A stretch of 64,000 nucleotides of DNA from Macrosoma leucophasiata (Eukaryota > Arthropoda > Insecta > Lepidoptera > Hedylidae), in contig JAWQUS010000016.1 of assembly GCA_036365455.1 (NCBI GenBank), positions 15,213,001 to 15,277,000 on the forward strand, given 5' to 3'. The position numbers and the translations under genes are program-made. The notes under the pieces were generated by a model that worked only from the letters and a program-made list of their open reading frames with translations, did not search any database and was not told where the DNA came from. How positions within the stretch are numbered: position 1 is the stretch's first letter; every line of letters begins with the position of its first letter. Positions 11,981-21,799 of this stretch are shown here, piece after piece.

Positions 11981-12114
11981 GTGAGATTCACAGACTGCAC
12001 TACGACTTTACTTTCGAGCAAAGTTCGCTTCGAACTGTCAAAACCCATACATTTCTGACAGTTCTAAGCATACTTTGCTCAAAGTAAAGTCGTAGTGCGG
12101 TCTGTGAATCTCGA
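11981..12114. mobile_element. Foldback MITE, about 134 bp
   Basis: The ends are long complementary arms. The left arm has GAGATTCACAGACTGCACTA then CGACTTTACTTT; the right arm has AAAGTAAAGTCGTAGTGCGG then TCTGTGAATCTC. Inner parts (CGAACTGTCA and TGACAGTTC) also pair, so nearly the whole element folds. No coding capacity. Confidence 0.85.
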
Positions 12115-13180
12115 CATTAGTCAAGCGTAAAATTATTTGCCTAAACATTAACAATTACGAAGAAAACTCCGCTCTAACTCAAACTATCTCTAGTTTGAGC
12201 AAAAGTAGTTGAAAATATGAAAATGTTAATTTCATACATACTCAGCAAATTTTGATGTATTCTTATAGCACGTATAATTAATAGACTGTATACAGTTGAC
12301 TCCTATCCAAATTTAGTGAAATGCAAGAGTGAGATGTCATATCTCTGAAATTGTTCACCGCTGATTTGGAAGATATCTTAAAGGTTCTGGACTAGAATAA
12401 ACTCGGCATCAACATTAACGGCGAGTACATTTCAGGCCAGAAGCTTTAAAATTATGCAGAGCCATTTTTCTAATTCTACGACTAGGTATGACTTCACAAG
12501 TGACTCAGCTACCACCTCAGTCAAAATGAAAAAAAAAACACGTAGGCAGTTGTTATTTCTCCAAAAAATGTTCAGCACCCCGTCGCACAAACTTAGTTAT
12601 GTTAAGCATAAAATTACTTTACATAAACGCCAGCAATTACAAAGAAAACACTAAGCTCTAACCTTCTCTAGTTTGTGTAAGAAATAGGTTGGAAATAAGA
12701 ATTGCTAAATGTTTAATGCTAAACAAAGTATGATGTTTATAACACGCAATTACAGTACAGTACAGACTGTACAGTTCACTCGGCATCGTTATGCCGTTGA
12801 AACATTTTGTAGTTTTACAGCTGCACCGCCACGGGCTGCTCCGCTAATCACCGAATCGTGTTATAAGAATTACGACAATCTTATTACAAAAAGGTGGAGG
12901 CTTCATAAATAGTTAATGATTTTACAAAAAAAAAAAAAAAATCCGTGTGTCTGTACAGTGTATATATTTACGAAAAACCAATTGGGGCCGATATTAAAAT
13001 AGTATTAGAACACTTTTCAATGATTTTTAAATTTTATGTCTGTCTGTTTGTCCCTTTGTCCAGGCTAATCTCCGAAGATACTGGACGGATTCGAATGAAA
13101 CTTTTTGTGGCGTATAGATACTAAGTCTGGCCAACATTTAGGCTACTTTTTACTGCGGGAAAATCACTCATTCCCACATA
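12115..13180. other. AT-rich stretch, partly duplicated
   Basis: 12120-12260 and 12600-12730 share related text (AGCGTAAAATTA/AGCATAAAATTA, CTCTAGTTTG, GAAAATATGAAA-like), so the region contains an old duplication. 13025-13110 resembles the TCTGTCTGTTTG...ACTGGACGGATT consensus of dispersed insect repeats. No gene seen. Confidence 0.45.
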
Positions 13181-13285
13181 CATACATTTAATTTCATTTT
13201 CCTATACAAATAGTCCGTATCTATCAAACCTTTGACACATTATTGCATTGTGAGGCAATACGAAGTTTGCCAGGTCAGCTAGTAT
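13181..13285 (-). repeat. Dispersed repeat D copy, inverse
   Basis: Reverse complement reads CTAGCTGACCTGGCAAACTT, then CGTATTGCCTCACAATGCAATAATG. The same family is at 39731-39990 and 62718-62940 on the other strand. It is a common dispersed insect repeat, probably a retroelement or Helitron end; no coding capacity. Confidence 0.75.
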
Positions 13286-13626
13286 GTAATAATACTACGT
13301 CTAGAATGGACACTTCGACGTGCCGCCCGATTTCCCCGCCTCATCCAACCTCCTCCCTTCTTATGGGAGACGTTTGGTATTCTCTACGTGCTACACACAC
13401 AGGTGCACGTGTAAATACGTCACATCATCATGATTGATGTCCTGTTTAAGAGACTAAATTAAGCATTTGTATGGAATTTTGGCGAAGTGTCCGCGGTGTG
13501 GCAGGAGTCAAGGCATCTGCATATTCTGCATACAAATCTTTATTATTTATATTAGTATTTGTATTTGTATACTCTTTGATTTATATATATTAATATTATA
13601 TTATATTATTTATTTTATTATATTAC

Positions 13627-13953
13627 TAGCTGTGCCCGCGACTTCGTCCACGTGAGAAAAAATATGATGACCTCAAGATACCATAAGTAATTATTGTGTT
13701 AATCCTGAACGCTACGCAAGGCGTTTACGAAATCGATGGAGGTAGCTACATATAATTTTTTCAAACTTCTGTCAGACAAATGTCACCTCAGTCTGCCCGG
13801 GACCACGGAAGCTGAAAAGCGACCGAAACGTCGGGTTGATTTTAAAAATCATTTTAGTTTAATATACGCGAGATAAATCCGTAAAAATAGTTTTATTTCA
13901 AAAATATGATTGTTCAGTATCTACCCGGACGTAGTCGTGGGCGCAGCTAGTAT
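13627..13953 (+). repeat. Dispersed repeat copy with CCCGCGACTTCGTCC head
   Basis: Starts CTAGCTGTGCCCGCGACTTC. It contains GGGACCACGGAAGCTGAAAA followed by GCGACCGAAACGTCGG and ends with GGACGTAGTCGTGGGCGCAG. The head and tail look like inverse versions of each other (CCCGCGACTTCGTCC and GGACGTAGTCGTGGGC), so this may be a terminal-inverted-repeat element or two repeats head to head. Confidence 0.6.
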
Positions 13954-14330
13954 AAAAGTAGCCTAAGTTACTCCTTATTACATCAGCTACCTACCCGTGG
14001 ATGTCCCGTCTAAGTCGGATACACTCCAATTCTACTTATTTGTATGTAGGTATGAATGTATTTATGTATGGTTGTATGGAGATAAAAGTAGCCTAAGTTA
14101 CTCCTTATTACATCAGCTACTTACCCGTGGAAGTCCCGTCAAAGTCGGATACACTCCAATTCTACTTATCTGTATGTAGGTATGTATGTATGGATGTATG
14201 GAGATAAAAGTTAAAAAAGCCTAAGTTACTCCTTGTTACATAAGCCAGTGAAAGTCCCGTCAAAATCGGTCCAGCCGTTCCCGAGATTAGCGGAAACAAA
14301 CAGACAGACAGACAGACAAAAATTGTAAAA
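13954..14330 (+). repeat. Tandem repeat, units about 122-130 bp
   Basis: Two full units begin at 13954 and 14084 with AAAAGTAGCCTAAGTTACTC and each run through GTCGGATACACTCCAATTCT. A third, diverged partial unit begins near 14206 and continues into GTCCAGCCGTTCCCGAGATT, a common dispersed-repeat consensus, ending in CAGACAGACAGACAGAC. Confidence 0.85.
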
Positions 14331-15265
14331 AAATTTGTTTTGGTATATGTACCGTGTATACATACATTTAGTAAAAAGCGGTTATTTTTATATTACAAAC
14401 AGACACTCCAATTTTATTTATTTGTATAGATTTATTATGGAAGGTAATATACAACCTTTGATTATATACACGTCTAGATAGAGCATTTGAGTTCCTAAGC
14501 GTCCAAAAAAATATCAGTTAACTGTTAGCTGATATCTTCTTTTCGCTCGCTCAGTAGCGACACCGTCATTGTGACGGGAAAACGTCCGCATCTGTGCTTT
14601 CAATATGACGAGTTGCGCTATTAAAGTGTTCCGAAATTACAAAATAAGAATGAAAACATCTAAAAACATTTCTTACTACCGGTATCTACACATTTCATAG
14701 TCCTAAATGTATCCCAGAATTAAATCAACAATATTTAATTTTACGTCGCATTTGTACGATTCATTGAACGCCATGTTTACTGTGTTGCCAGTTTTTGATT
14801 TAAAATCTTCCCAGAGAAATATGAAGTTACAAAATAAAATGTATATAATGTTCTAATATATGTTTAATATACCTATATTTATTTTAATAACATTATTTTA
14901 CTAACCCCCGAAGGAAAAAGAGGGGTGTTCTAAGTTTGACGTGTGTATCTGTTTGTGAGTTTGTAAATTTCCAACGAGTGGATCAATTCCAGATTTTGAT
15001 TTTGTTCTTAAAAATGTATTTATTTTTCTCCACGATAAAAGTAATTTACACTAAGAACAAATAACTAACAACGAATAACTTAAGCTAATACACGTACCAA
15101 TACAAACAAAAAATTAAAAATAACTTAAAACGAATAACTAAAGATACTGCGAACGACCCGAAGAATATCGTAATATAATTATGTCACACATGATGAAAAA
15201 ACCATAACCAAATAGGTCGAGTTCTGTCTGATGGTGGGGTCAAAAGTCTTAGGAATCGGCGTGCA
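14331..15265. other. unannotated intergenic stretch
   Basis: 14905-14990 contains ACCCCCGAAGGAAAAAGAGG followed by GGTGTTCTAAGTTTGACGTG, a consensus seen in many insect dispersed repeats. The remainder is AT-rich, with no gene recognised. Confidence 0.4.
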
Positions 15266-15392
15266 TGTATGAAGAGAATGATGAAGGTAGACGAGGCACG
15301 AGAGGTTTGTCAGAACCGGGATGTCTGGCGCTCTACACTCTCTGCCTACCCCGTTAGGGACCTGGCGTGAAGATACATACATACATACATGA
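15266..15392 (+). repeat. Dispersed repeat C copy
   Basis: Same family as 6419-6541, here with GAGGCACGAGAGGTTTGTCA, TGTCTGGCGCTCTACACTCT and a CATA-unit tail ending at 15392. Confidence 0.85.
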
Positions 15393-15819
15393 TGAAAAAA
15401 TTGAACTCGACTTAAGCTTATTTTCCCTATTTTTAGGGGAAAATGTCATAAGCAAGTAACATTTTCACCAGTTGAGTAGTGTGTGTAAAGCGAATAAAAT
15501 ATACATACTAGTGTGTGTTACACGCACACAAGGATTTTCGAATTGGACATTGTTTTTGCAGCGTTTGTAAGGCGACGCTCCATCTAGACGTGTATATAAT
15601 CAAAGTATACAACATAAGACCTAAAAATTGTGTGAAAATTTTAAGCGTCTACTTGCTGCCGTTATTGTCGTGCAAAAAATATACGAAAAAAAACACCTTT
15701 GTTGTATGCCCAATAATGTCCATTTTCTTAATTTTAGTTATTAATTTTGTCTTTATAGCGGTAACAGAAATACATCATTTGTGAAAATGTTAGCTTTCTA
15801 GCTATCACTATTTATGAGA

Positions 15820-16210
15820 TACGGCCTGGTGACAGACAGACGGACGGACGGACAGACAGCGATGGATTAGTAATTCGTAGGGTCCGCTTTTACCTTTTAG
15901 TACGAAACCCCGTGAAAGATAGAAATATGATACAGAATAGCTTAAAAATATTCGATACGATTCTTTAAATTGACATAACTTTTTATATCTGAACCGATTC
16001 ACATGAAACAAACACTAAACATTAATTGAAACTTACCACAATATACTAGTTAAAACAGCAGATCGCATAAGCCGTTTCTGAAATTAGCGTGCACAAACAC
16101 ACAGACAAACAGACATTTTTCCGGGATAAAAAGTACCCAGTGTTGTGCGCCAAAGGTTAAAGTATAATCATACCAAGTTTCATTATAATCGGACCGGGAT
16201 TTATTTATAT
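15820..16210 (+). repeat. Dispersed repeat E and adjoining CAGACGGACGGAC repeat
   Basis: 15826-15910 carries ACAGACAGACGGACGGACGG and the GTAGGGTCCGCTTTTACC consensus. 15990-16210 is an intact copy of the sequence that is interrupted near 60843/62198: it contains CATAAGCCGTTTCTGAAATT, TAAAAAGTACCCAGTGTTG, CCAAAGGTTAAAGTATAATC and CAAGTTTCATTATAATCGGA in one uninterrupted run. Confidence 0.75.
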
Positions 16211-16597
16211 TTCTAGGCTACAGTATTTACTAACCATCAGTGTAAACTGTTTGTTGGCTGCTTTCACGATTAAAAAAGGAATAAAAAATGAGAATTTCAA
16301 AATTGTTTAATATACAATTACTAGATATACAGTTCACTCGCGATCGGAACACCATTGAAGTATTTTGCACCGTTTTATAACTGCGCCACGTGCTGCCCCG
16401 GTAATGTGCGAATCGTGTTGCAAGAATTACGACTCTCCAACTCATTATAAAAAGGTGGAGATATAATAAAAAGTTTATGTTTTTCTCTTAGTGCGGGATA
16501 ATGGTCACTGTTACATTGGTCTATTTGTGAAACCTTCTTTCAAGTTAAGGTGTAAGAACTACAGACAAACCAATAGATGTTTATGTGTGTATGCTTC

Positions 16598-16892
16598 AGC
16601 TGGTGATAGAGCTTTAGTGACGGAGCTCGCGGGCGTAGGCACCACCGAATTACCTAATTTACTTGCCGCTAAATAATAGTGTTCAGCACTATCGTGTTCC
16701 GGTTAGGTGGTAATAACGTACGGCCGTGTAATTTCCGGCACTAGAGGCATAACACCTCAGGCCTCAGGAGTGGTAACGCATCTGCATTTTGACCTGTGGT
16801 CTTTGTGTGGGTGTCTATAGGCTGCAGTCATCACTTAACGTTGATGTGAACTGCATGCTTTTTTGCGACTTCCTTTACATAAACAAAAAAAA
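16598..16892 (+). mobile_element. SINE-B copy, near full length
   Basis: About 295 bp with the head GGTGATAGAGCTTTAGTGAC, GGCGTAGGCACCACCGAATT, central TGTAATTTCCGGCAC, CTGCAGTCATCACTTAACGT and an A-rich tail. Confidence 0.9.
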
Positions 16893-17185
16893 GTTGATTA
16901 TCCAAATTAAACATTGGCAATACTTGTATTTCATAACAAGTAGGTAAGTATGTATATTTTATTGTGGAGAGTTTTGCGGATTTTATCGCGTAGACAATAC
17001 ACTACAACGGGCAGGCTGCGCCGGGCTTTGCGTGACCACGTTAGTTGGAAAGGGACAGAAACGTTCGGGTAAGTGAGAATGTTGGGAGTATTGTCTACTT
17101 ACACAAATATATTCTCCACAATGTGCGAAACTCGCGAAAATCTGAGATAACAATAAATTTTTTTTTCAAACCACTACCACCACCA

Positions 17186-17230
17186 CCTGCTACCACTACG
17201 CTACTGCCTCAGTAGCGTAGTGGTAGCAGG
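17186..17230. repeat. 20-bp perfect inverted repeat at a SINE head
   Basis: Arms 17186-17205 and 17211-17230 are exact reverse complements (CCTGCTACCACTACGCTACT and its inverse) with a 5-base loop GCCTC. The right arm contains the SINE A box. Confidence 0.95.
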
Positions 17231-17530
17231 CCACTACTATTACGCTGGAGGTCCTTGGTTCGATTCCCGGGTCGGGGACTATCAGAGATAACGGTTTAAA
17301 ATCCTTTATCTCTGCTTCTATTGGGATTTTTCCATTTTCTGGAAGTTTCCCAGTACCCCGGAGTTTGGTAATGTGCCCGGATATGGCAACAGGTTCGCCA
17401 CCTGTTACATGGGCCAAAACGTAACCGGCGAGTCGTGGGTGTTTGCATGTATGATTGAATGCATGCATTTACCTCTGCCTACCCCTTCGGGGATTACAGG
17501 CGTGAAGTTACGTTTTTTTTTTCAAATTCA
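17203..17530 (+). mobile_element. SINE-A copy, tRNA-derived, near full length
   Basis: The tRNA-like head has an A box TAGCGTAGTGG at 17213-17223 and a perfect B box GGTTCGATTCC at 17257-17267, the spacing of an internal pol III promoter. The body has TTTTTCCATTTTCTGGAAG, GTAATGTGCCCGGATATGG and CATGGGCCAAAACGTAACCG. The end TACCCCTTCGGGGATTACAG is followed by GCGTGAAGTTACG and a T-run, which would also terminate pol III. Other copies: 18599-18902, 24948-25103, 48728-48860 (inverse), 52355-52604 (inverse), 63321-63632. Confidence 0.9.
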
Positions 17531-17616
17531 GTTTTGCAAATTCTCATGTATTGTGTTTTCGTATTTTGCATGATTTAAATTGAACTGTCATATATAAATA
17601 GCAAGATGCCTTGAGT

Positions 17617-17737
17617 GTGTATGTATCTTCACGCCAAGTCCCTTATAGAGTAGACTGAGTACGAGGAGTCTTGGTATCTCACACCCTACACACCTCAAGT
17701 GCCTTCTCCACATTCATACATGCGCGACGCGGCGATT
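17617..17737 (-). repeat. Dispersed repeat C copy, inverse and diverged
   Basis: On the plus strand it reads TGTATGTATCTTCACGCCA, then AGTCCCTTA, and ends near CATTCATACATGCGCGACG, the inverse of the family ends. The interior is poorly conserved. Confidence 0.6.
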
Positions 17738-17983
17738 TTGATGACTCTTGAGCTCTCCTTCGGACAGTACTTGACCTATTTGGTCAAGGTAGTTTAATTT
17801 TGGTTTATAAAAATTATATTTTTATGAATACCAAAACTTTAAGGAAGTCTGATGAAAAAAAAACTTCATAATATAAATAGACAATATTATTGTAAAAATT
17901 TGTTGTATACATATTAATATGTATAACAGAATTAACTAATTACGTTGACTAGATATTTTTCACTAAACATTTGGCACGTTTCC

Positions 17984-18009
17984 TCAACTCCCTGAATCTT
18001 GTGAGCATC
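17984..18009 (-). CDS. Tentative last coding exon of the Dscam-family gene
   Basis: A good acceptor (ATATATTTTTGTTCACAG) ends at 18010. Joined in the phase carried by the upstream exons, it reads GCSQDSGS and stops at TGA, 17986-17984. In the alternative frame it reads DAHKIQGVEETCQMF and then SEKYLVNVIS, stopping at 17932. The first reading needs no missing exon; the second would require an unseen exon that shifts phase. An ATTAAA-like hexamer lies downstream near 17790. No other exon was seen further 3'. Confidence 0.45.
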
Positions 18010-18240
18010 CTGTGAACAAAAATATATATATATCAGAATAATTACAAATCTCTATTTTCACAAATTTTAATGGAAAGATTTTTAAACGACACAACAATTT
18101 TTTAATCATATTTTGTATCGAGAGTCAATTGTAGTATAGATAAGTACTGTATTTAATATTGTAATGTGGGTAATATTGTAACCGTGCGAAGTCGGGGCGG
18201 ACTGATGGTAAAAATATAAAATTGTAGGTAATAAGCTCAC

Positions 18241-18312
18241 CGTGATCGGGGCAGTAGTGTCTGCGGCGACGTCGTCTCCTTTGAGCATCGCACGCATCCA
18301 CGCACGTTTCTT
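18241..18312 (-). CDS. Probable cytoplasmic-tail exon of the Dscam-family gene
   Basis: 72 bp between an acceptor CCCTACAG and a donor GTGAGC, much richer in CpG than the flanking intron. Following the phase of the exon at 19051-19194 it reads EETCVDACDAQRRRRRRHYC then PDHG; phase 0 would give KKRAWMRAMLKGDDVAADTT then APIT. Both are open. The length is a multiple of three, so the exon could be skipped without a frameshift. I favour the phase-consistent reading but the protein looks more ordinary in the other one. Confidence 0.6.
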
Positions 18313-18346
18313 CTGTAGGGTTTCAATTTAATATTAAATAATGTTA

Positions 18347-18499
18347 AGCCTGGGTTACACCACAACATTTGTTAAAGTTAAAGTTATTGCAATATTACAC
18401 ATCCTTCTCTAACTTTAACAGATTTCTTTAAGTTAGAGAAGAATGTGAAATGTTACAATAACTTTAACTTTAACAAACATCTTGGTGCAACCAAGGCTA
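18347..18499. mobile_element. Foldback MITE, TTTGTTAAAGTTAAAGTTATTG type
   Basis: About 153 bp, almost fully palindromic. The left arm reads CCTGGGTTACACCACAAC then TTTGTTAAAGTTAAAGTTAT; the right arm is the inverse, ending GGTGCAACCAAGG. A second copy lies at 23313-23467, with partial copies at about 27057-27160 and 48173-48201. No coding capacity. Confidence 0.85.
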
Positions 18500-18598
18500 A
18501 GTATCAGACAAATATTAAATGTCAACTTTATAGTAGGTACCTACTATTATTTTAATAATGCTATTAAATCGTATTGCGTGTGCAAATAGTAACTGAGG

Positions 18599-18902
18599 CA
18601 GTTGATTAACTACCTCAGAAGTCTAGTGTTAGCAGGCCACTACTACCACACTGTGGAAATGGGTTTGATTCCCGGGTCGGAGGTTAACAGAGATAACGGT
18701 ATAAAATTCTTGATCTTTGGTTCCATTGGAATTTTTCCATTTTCTGGAAATTTCCCAGTATCTCGGAGATTGGTAATTTAACCAGAGATGTCAAAAGGCT
18801 CGCCATCTATTACATGGGCTAAAAATTTCATAACGAAACGAGGGTATTTGCACGTATCGTTGAATGCATGCAAAAAAGTGTGTTTCGATTACAGTTTATG
18901 TT
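18599..18902 (+). mobile_element. SINE-A copy, degenerate
   Basis: Has TCTAGTGTTAGCAGGCCACT, a damaged B box GGTTTGATTCCCGGG, ACAGAGATAACGGTATAAAA, TTTTTCCATTTTCTGGAA and TTACATGGGC in family order. It is followed directly by a SINE-B tail. Confidence 0.8.
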
Positions 18903-19037
18903 ATGCCTCAGGAGTGGTAACGCATCTGCATATTGACCTTGGTCTTTATGTGGGTGTCTATAGGCTGCAGTCATCACTTAACATCAATGTGAACTGCATG
19001 CTTGTTTACCACATCCATTACATAACAAAAAAAATAA
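18903..19037 (+). mobile_element. SINE-B 3' fragment abutting an exon
   Basis: Contains CTCAGGAGTGGTAACGCATC, TAGGCTGCAGTCATCACTTA and an A-rich tail ending about 12 bp from the splice donor of the Dscam-family exon at 19051-19194. Confidence 0.85.
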
Positions 19038-19050
19038 GAATACTGCTTAC

Positions 19051-19194
19051 CGTCACAACATGGCGGATGAGATGGCGGTGCCGCGTCATCGTCGTGCCTC
19101 GCGAGCGCACGCAGCTGCAGCGTGTAAGCGCGCGATCCGCCACCCGCGACCGCTCCGCCCGCAAATGTTGCATACGGGCTTATTTCGTATACAT
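19051..19194 (-). CDS. Dscam-family cytoplasmic exon with PYATF motif
   Basis: 144 bp, acceptor GCAATACAG and donor GTAAGCAG. It starts with two bases completing a codon begun in the previous exon (G+AT = Asp) and reads DVYEISPYATFAGG, then SRAYTLQLRALARHDDD and PPSHPPCCD, ending one base into a codon. The motif YEISPYATF followed by a YTLQL-type segment is characteristic of the cytoplasmic tail of Dscam proteins and is the strongest family marker in the tail. The Ala/Gly/Pro-rich stretch after it is probably disordered. GC content is far above the flanking introns. Confidence 0.9.
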
Positions 19195-19204
19195 CTGTAT
19201 TGCA

Positions 19205-20498
19205 AAATGAAAAAAATGTACTAATAGAGTGACAAATCAAACCTGACTGAAGTACCTACAAGTGGAATAACGACAGTTGAAAAAAATGTTGAATGCTTAA
19301 ATGAACGATCAAAAACAAAAGGAATATGGTACAAAACCATTCAAAGTGAGCCTATACCGTGTATAGTGCTATACCGTGGTTTGTAAATAGTAAAATGAAT
19401 ACTAGGGTAAGGTCCCGTCATATTCCATCGGGAAAGTTTGAGTATCTGATGAAAAAAGTACCTAAGTTCGCCCAATTTGTAAGAGATCTGTGGGAAAATT
19501 GAAGACTTCTTCCATCTCTTGGTGGAACGTGACCGGAACCGAATCGAAAGAGAGCAGTTTTTGAGTCGTTATGGTATTAATTGGCTAGAGGTGGGTTTTG
19601 TTCAGGGTGCAATTCTAATTCTCATGAAATCATGCACTTGTGTAGTCTAGTATTACTTATTCTCTGGTCTAGTGTAATGTCGCCAGTAACCTACAAATTA
19701 CCTATCTATACTTTTGATTTTGTGTATAAGTGTGTTTTGTATGCATTTTATACAATGGGATTGTACTGTCTAATATACAAAAATCTGAAACAAAGATAAA
19801 AAAAAACATTTCTACAGGCTAAGGTATATTTACTTTATGATCCAATAAACATCGCACCGCCTTTGGAATGATTAATGTAGCGTAAAGTTTTTACTTCTTT
19901 ATTTTTACTCTGCTATTCCAAGTCGAGACAAAATCATCAATTCAAAAATTAAGTTGAGTTATAAATGATGTAAGTTGTATGTAATCGTGGTGTACTAACA
20001 TAATTTTGCGACTTTGTTTTTTATGCAATGTGTTTTTATTTACAAAACATTTTTTAATGTGATGTCGTATTATTAATCATTAATTTTGGATATATGTATC
20101 ATAAACAATTCTTGCCCAACATGATACATAAACTTTTGACTTTGACTAGATAGACACCAAGATTTTCGTCGCTTCTAATAAAAATCAATATGAATTCAGT
20201 GCAGCAACTCGGACGAGAAAATTGACAACAATTTTTCTCTCTAGTGGTAGCAGAGAGAGCAATAGATATGCTCTGTGACAGTAATTGATTATGCCCTCAA
20301 AGCGGCTGCGGCCGAGCTTTCAAATCAATGGTTCTCAGTTAGAGAGACTTTTGATCGTTATGTGTCCATGAAATACGATTTTATATCGTTTCTGTGAATG
20401 CAAGCATTCAAATATAATATGTATAAAGTCCGAAAATTCCTCGACCAAATTTCAATAACATGAGCCTTGTCATATGAGAATATGGTTTTGATTTGATT
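19205..20498. other. Intron sequence, nothing recognised
   Basis: Intron between the exons at 19051-19194 and 23603-23709. AT-rich, with short unconvincing open frames (for example 19581-19799). No repeat family identified with confidence. Confidence 0.4.
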
Positions 20499-20591
20499 AA
20501 TGATTTCGGTGGTAGTTAGGTTGAATTTCCTAAACGTCGTACATCTAGTATGACGTTTAGGAAATTCAACCTAACTACCACCGAAATCATT
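20499..20591. repeat. 40-bp perfect inverted repeat (hairpin)
   Basis: Arms 20499-20538 and 20552-20591 are exact reverse complements over 40 bp with a 13-base loop (GTACATCTAGTAT). The arms start AATGATTTCGGTGGTAGTTA. The element lies inside an intron of the Dscam-family gene. Confidence 0.97.
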
Positions 20592-20710
20592 TAATTATTG
20601 TGATAAATTTAATGTTGTTGTTAGGTAAAGATCCCGTTTAGTTCCGTAGGTATGTGTTTCTATAGGCGCGTTAACACGAGTATACTATATCGCCGATACA
20701 GTTAAATTTT

Positions 20711-21018
20711 GTTTTTTTTTATGTTACGGAAGTGGCAAACAAACATGCAGTTCACATTGATGTTAAGTGATGACTGCAGCCTATAGACACTAGGCCACAA
20801 CACAGACACAGACACAAAGACCGAGGTCACAATGCAGATGCGTTACCACTCCTGAGGCCTAAGGTGTGATGCCTCGTTGCCGGAAATTACAGGGCCGTAC
20901 ATTACCACCTGAGCGGAACACGATAGTGCTGTACACTACCATTAAGCGGCAAGTATATTAGGTAATGCGGTGGTGCCTACGCCCGCGAGCTCCGTCACTG
21001 GAGCTCTACCACCAGTAA
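20711..21018 (-). mobile_element. SINE-B copy, full length
   Basis: On the plus strand it begins with a T-run (inverse poly-A), then TGGCAAACAAACATGCAGTT, CCGGAAATTACAGGGCCGTA and ends GAGCTCCGTCACTGGAGCTC TACCACCAG. About 305 bp, one of the best-preserved copies, with a small CACAGACACAGACACA expansion near 20803. Confidence 0.92.
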
Positions 21019-21129
21019 ACACCGTCCAGACCACCAGAACACCAATCATCCAGAGACACCGAAAGCCTGTGTGAAAGAACGGTAAACATTGGCTCGTAAT
21101 TTAGAGGGAAAAGACAGCACAATATCCAT

Positions 21130-21377
21130 CAAGAAATATTGAACATCAACCTTAGGAAGGGGACCACGGCTTATTTCGGGTCCGTAGAGCGTTATCTCTT
21201 TCGCACCTCACTTGTATGACGTTCATCGACCATTTTGATCAAATTTTGACCAATGCCGCACTACACTACTACGCACTACTACACAGTGCTTACGTAGGCA
21301 ATATGCAACAGAGATAACGCTCTACGTTAAAAACTAGCCCATTGTCTCTTTCGTAGGCTCGATGTGCAATGAGTAAG
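21130..21377. mobile_element. MITE with GTAGAGCGTTATCTCT inner inverted repeats
   Basis: About 248 bp. Outer ends AATATTGAACATCAACCTTA and its inverse (CGTAGGCTCGATGTGCAAT); inner inverse pair GTAGAGCGTTATCTCT and AGAGATAACGCTCTACG. A second copy at 45972-46497 is split by a SINE. No coding capacity. Confidence 0.8.
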
Positions 21378-21429
21378 TATACATAATAATACATTTTATT
21401 GGTGGTATAGTACCAGTACCAGTGAAGCG

Positions 21430-21785
21430 CGCATAGCCCAGCGGCTGGTGTAGATCGTATACGATCTACTCGGTCAAGCACTACGGGCGCGGTCGGGTAG
21501 TATGATGGGTGACCGCTAGTGGCAAATTAAATGCGCGTTTCCGTGCTTCGGAGGGCACGTTAAGCCGTCGGTCCCGGTTGCTATCGATGGATAGCAGTCG
21601 TTAAACCTTGTCGGAGGCCTAATGGGCGGTTTGAAAACATCCGACAGCGGGTTGGCCACTAACCCACCCACCTCCACCAATCCGCATTGGAGCAGCGTGG
21701 TGGAGTAAGCTCCAGGCCTCCCCCCAAAAAAAAGGGGAGAGACTCGTGCCCAGCAGTGGGACGTATAATGGGTTGCCATTATTAT
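21430..21785 (+). mobile_element. 5S-rRNA-derived SINE
   Basis: 21470-21530 matches the 3' half of 5S rRNA: GGTCAAGCACTACGGGCGCG, then GATGGGTGACCGCT. Upstream, TAGCCCAGCGG at about 21436-21446 fits a tRNA/5S A-box pattern. The body reads TGCTTCGGAGGGCACGTTAA, CCACCTCCACCAATCCGCAT, GCCCAGCAGTGGGACGTATA, with a tail of ATT units. A truncated copy without the 5S part is at 54182-54432. Confidence 0.8.
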
Positions 21786-21799
21786 TATTATATTATTAT

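Noticed and set aside
17203..17290. A tRNA gene
   Set aside because: A and B boxes are present, but the cloverleaf arms do not close and the sequence continues into a SINE body shared by several copies.
18788..19210. A 140-codon plus-strand open frame
   Set aside because: Composed of SINE-A and SINE-B tails plus the antisense of the PYATF exon.
21470..21530. A 5S rRNA gene
   Set aside because: Only the 3' half resembles 5S rRNA and it is fused to a SINE body found again at 54182.
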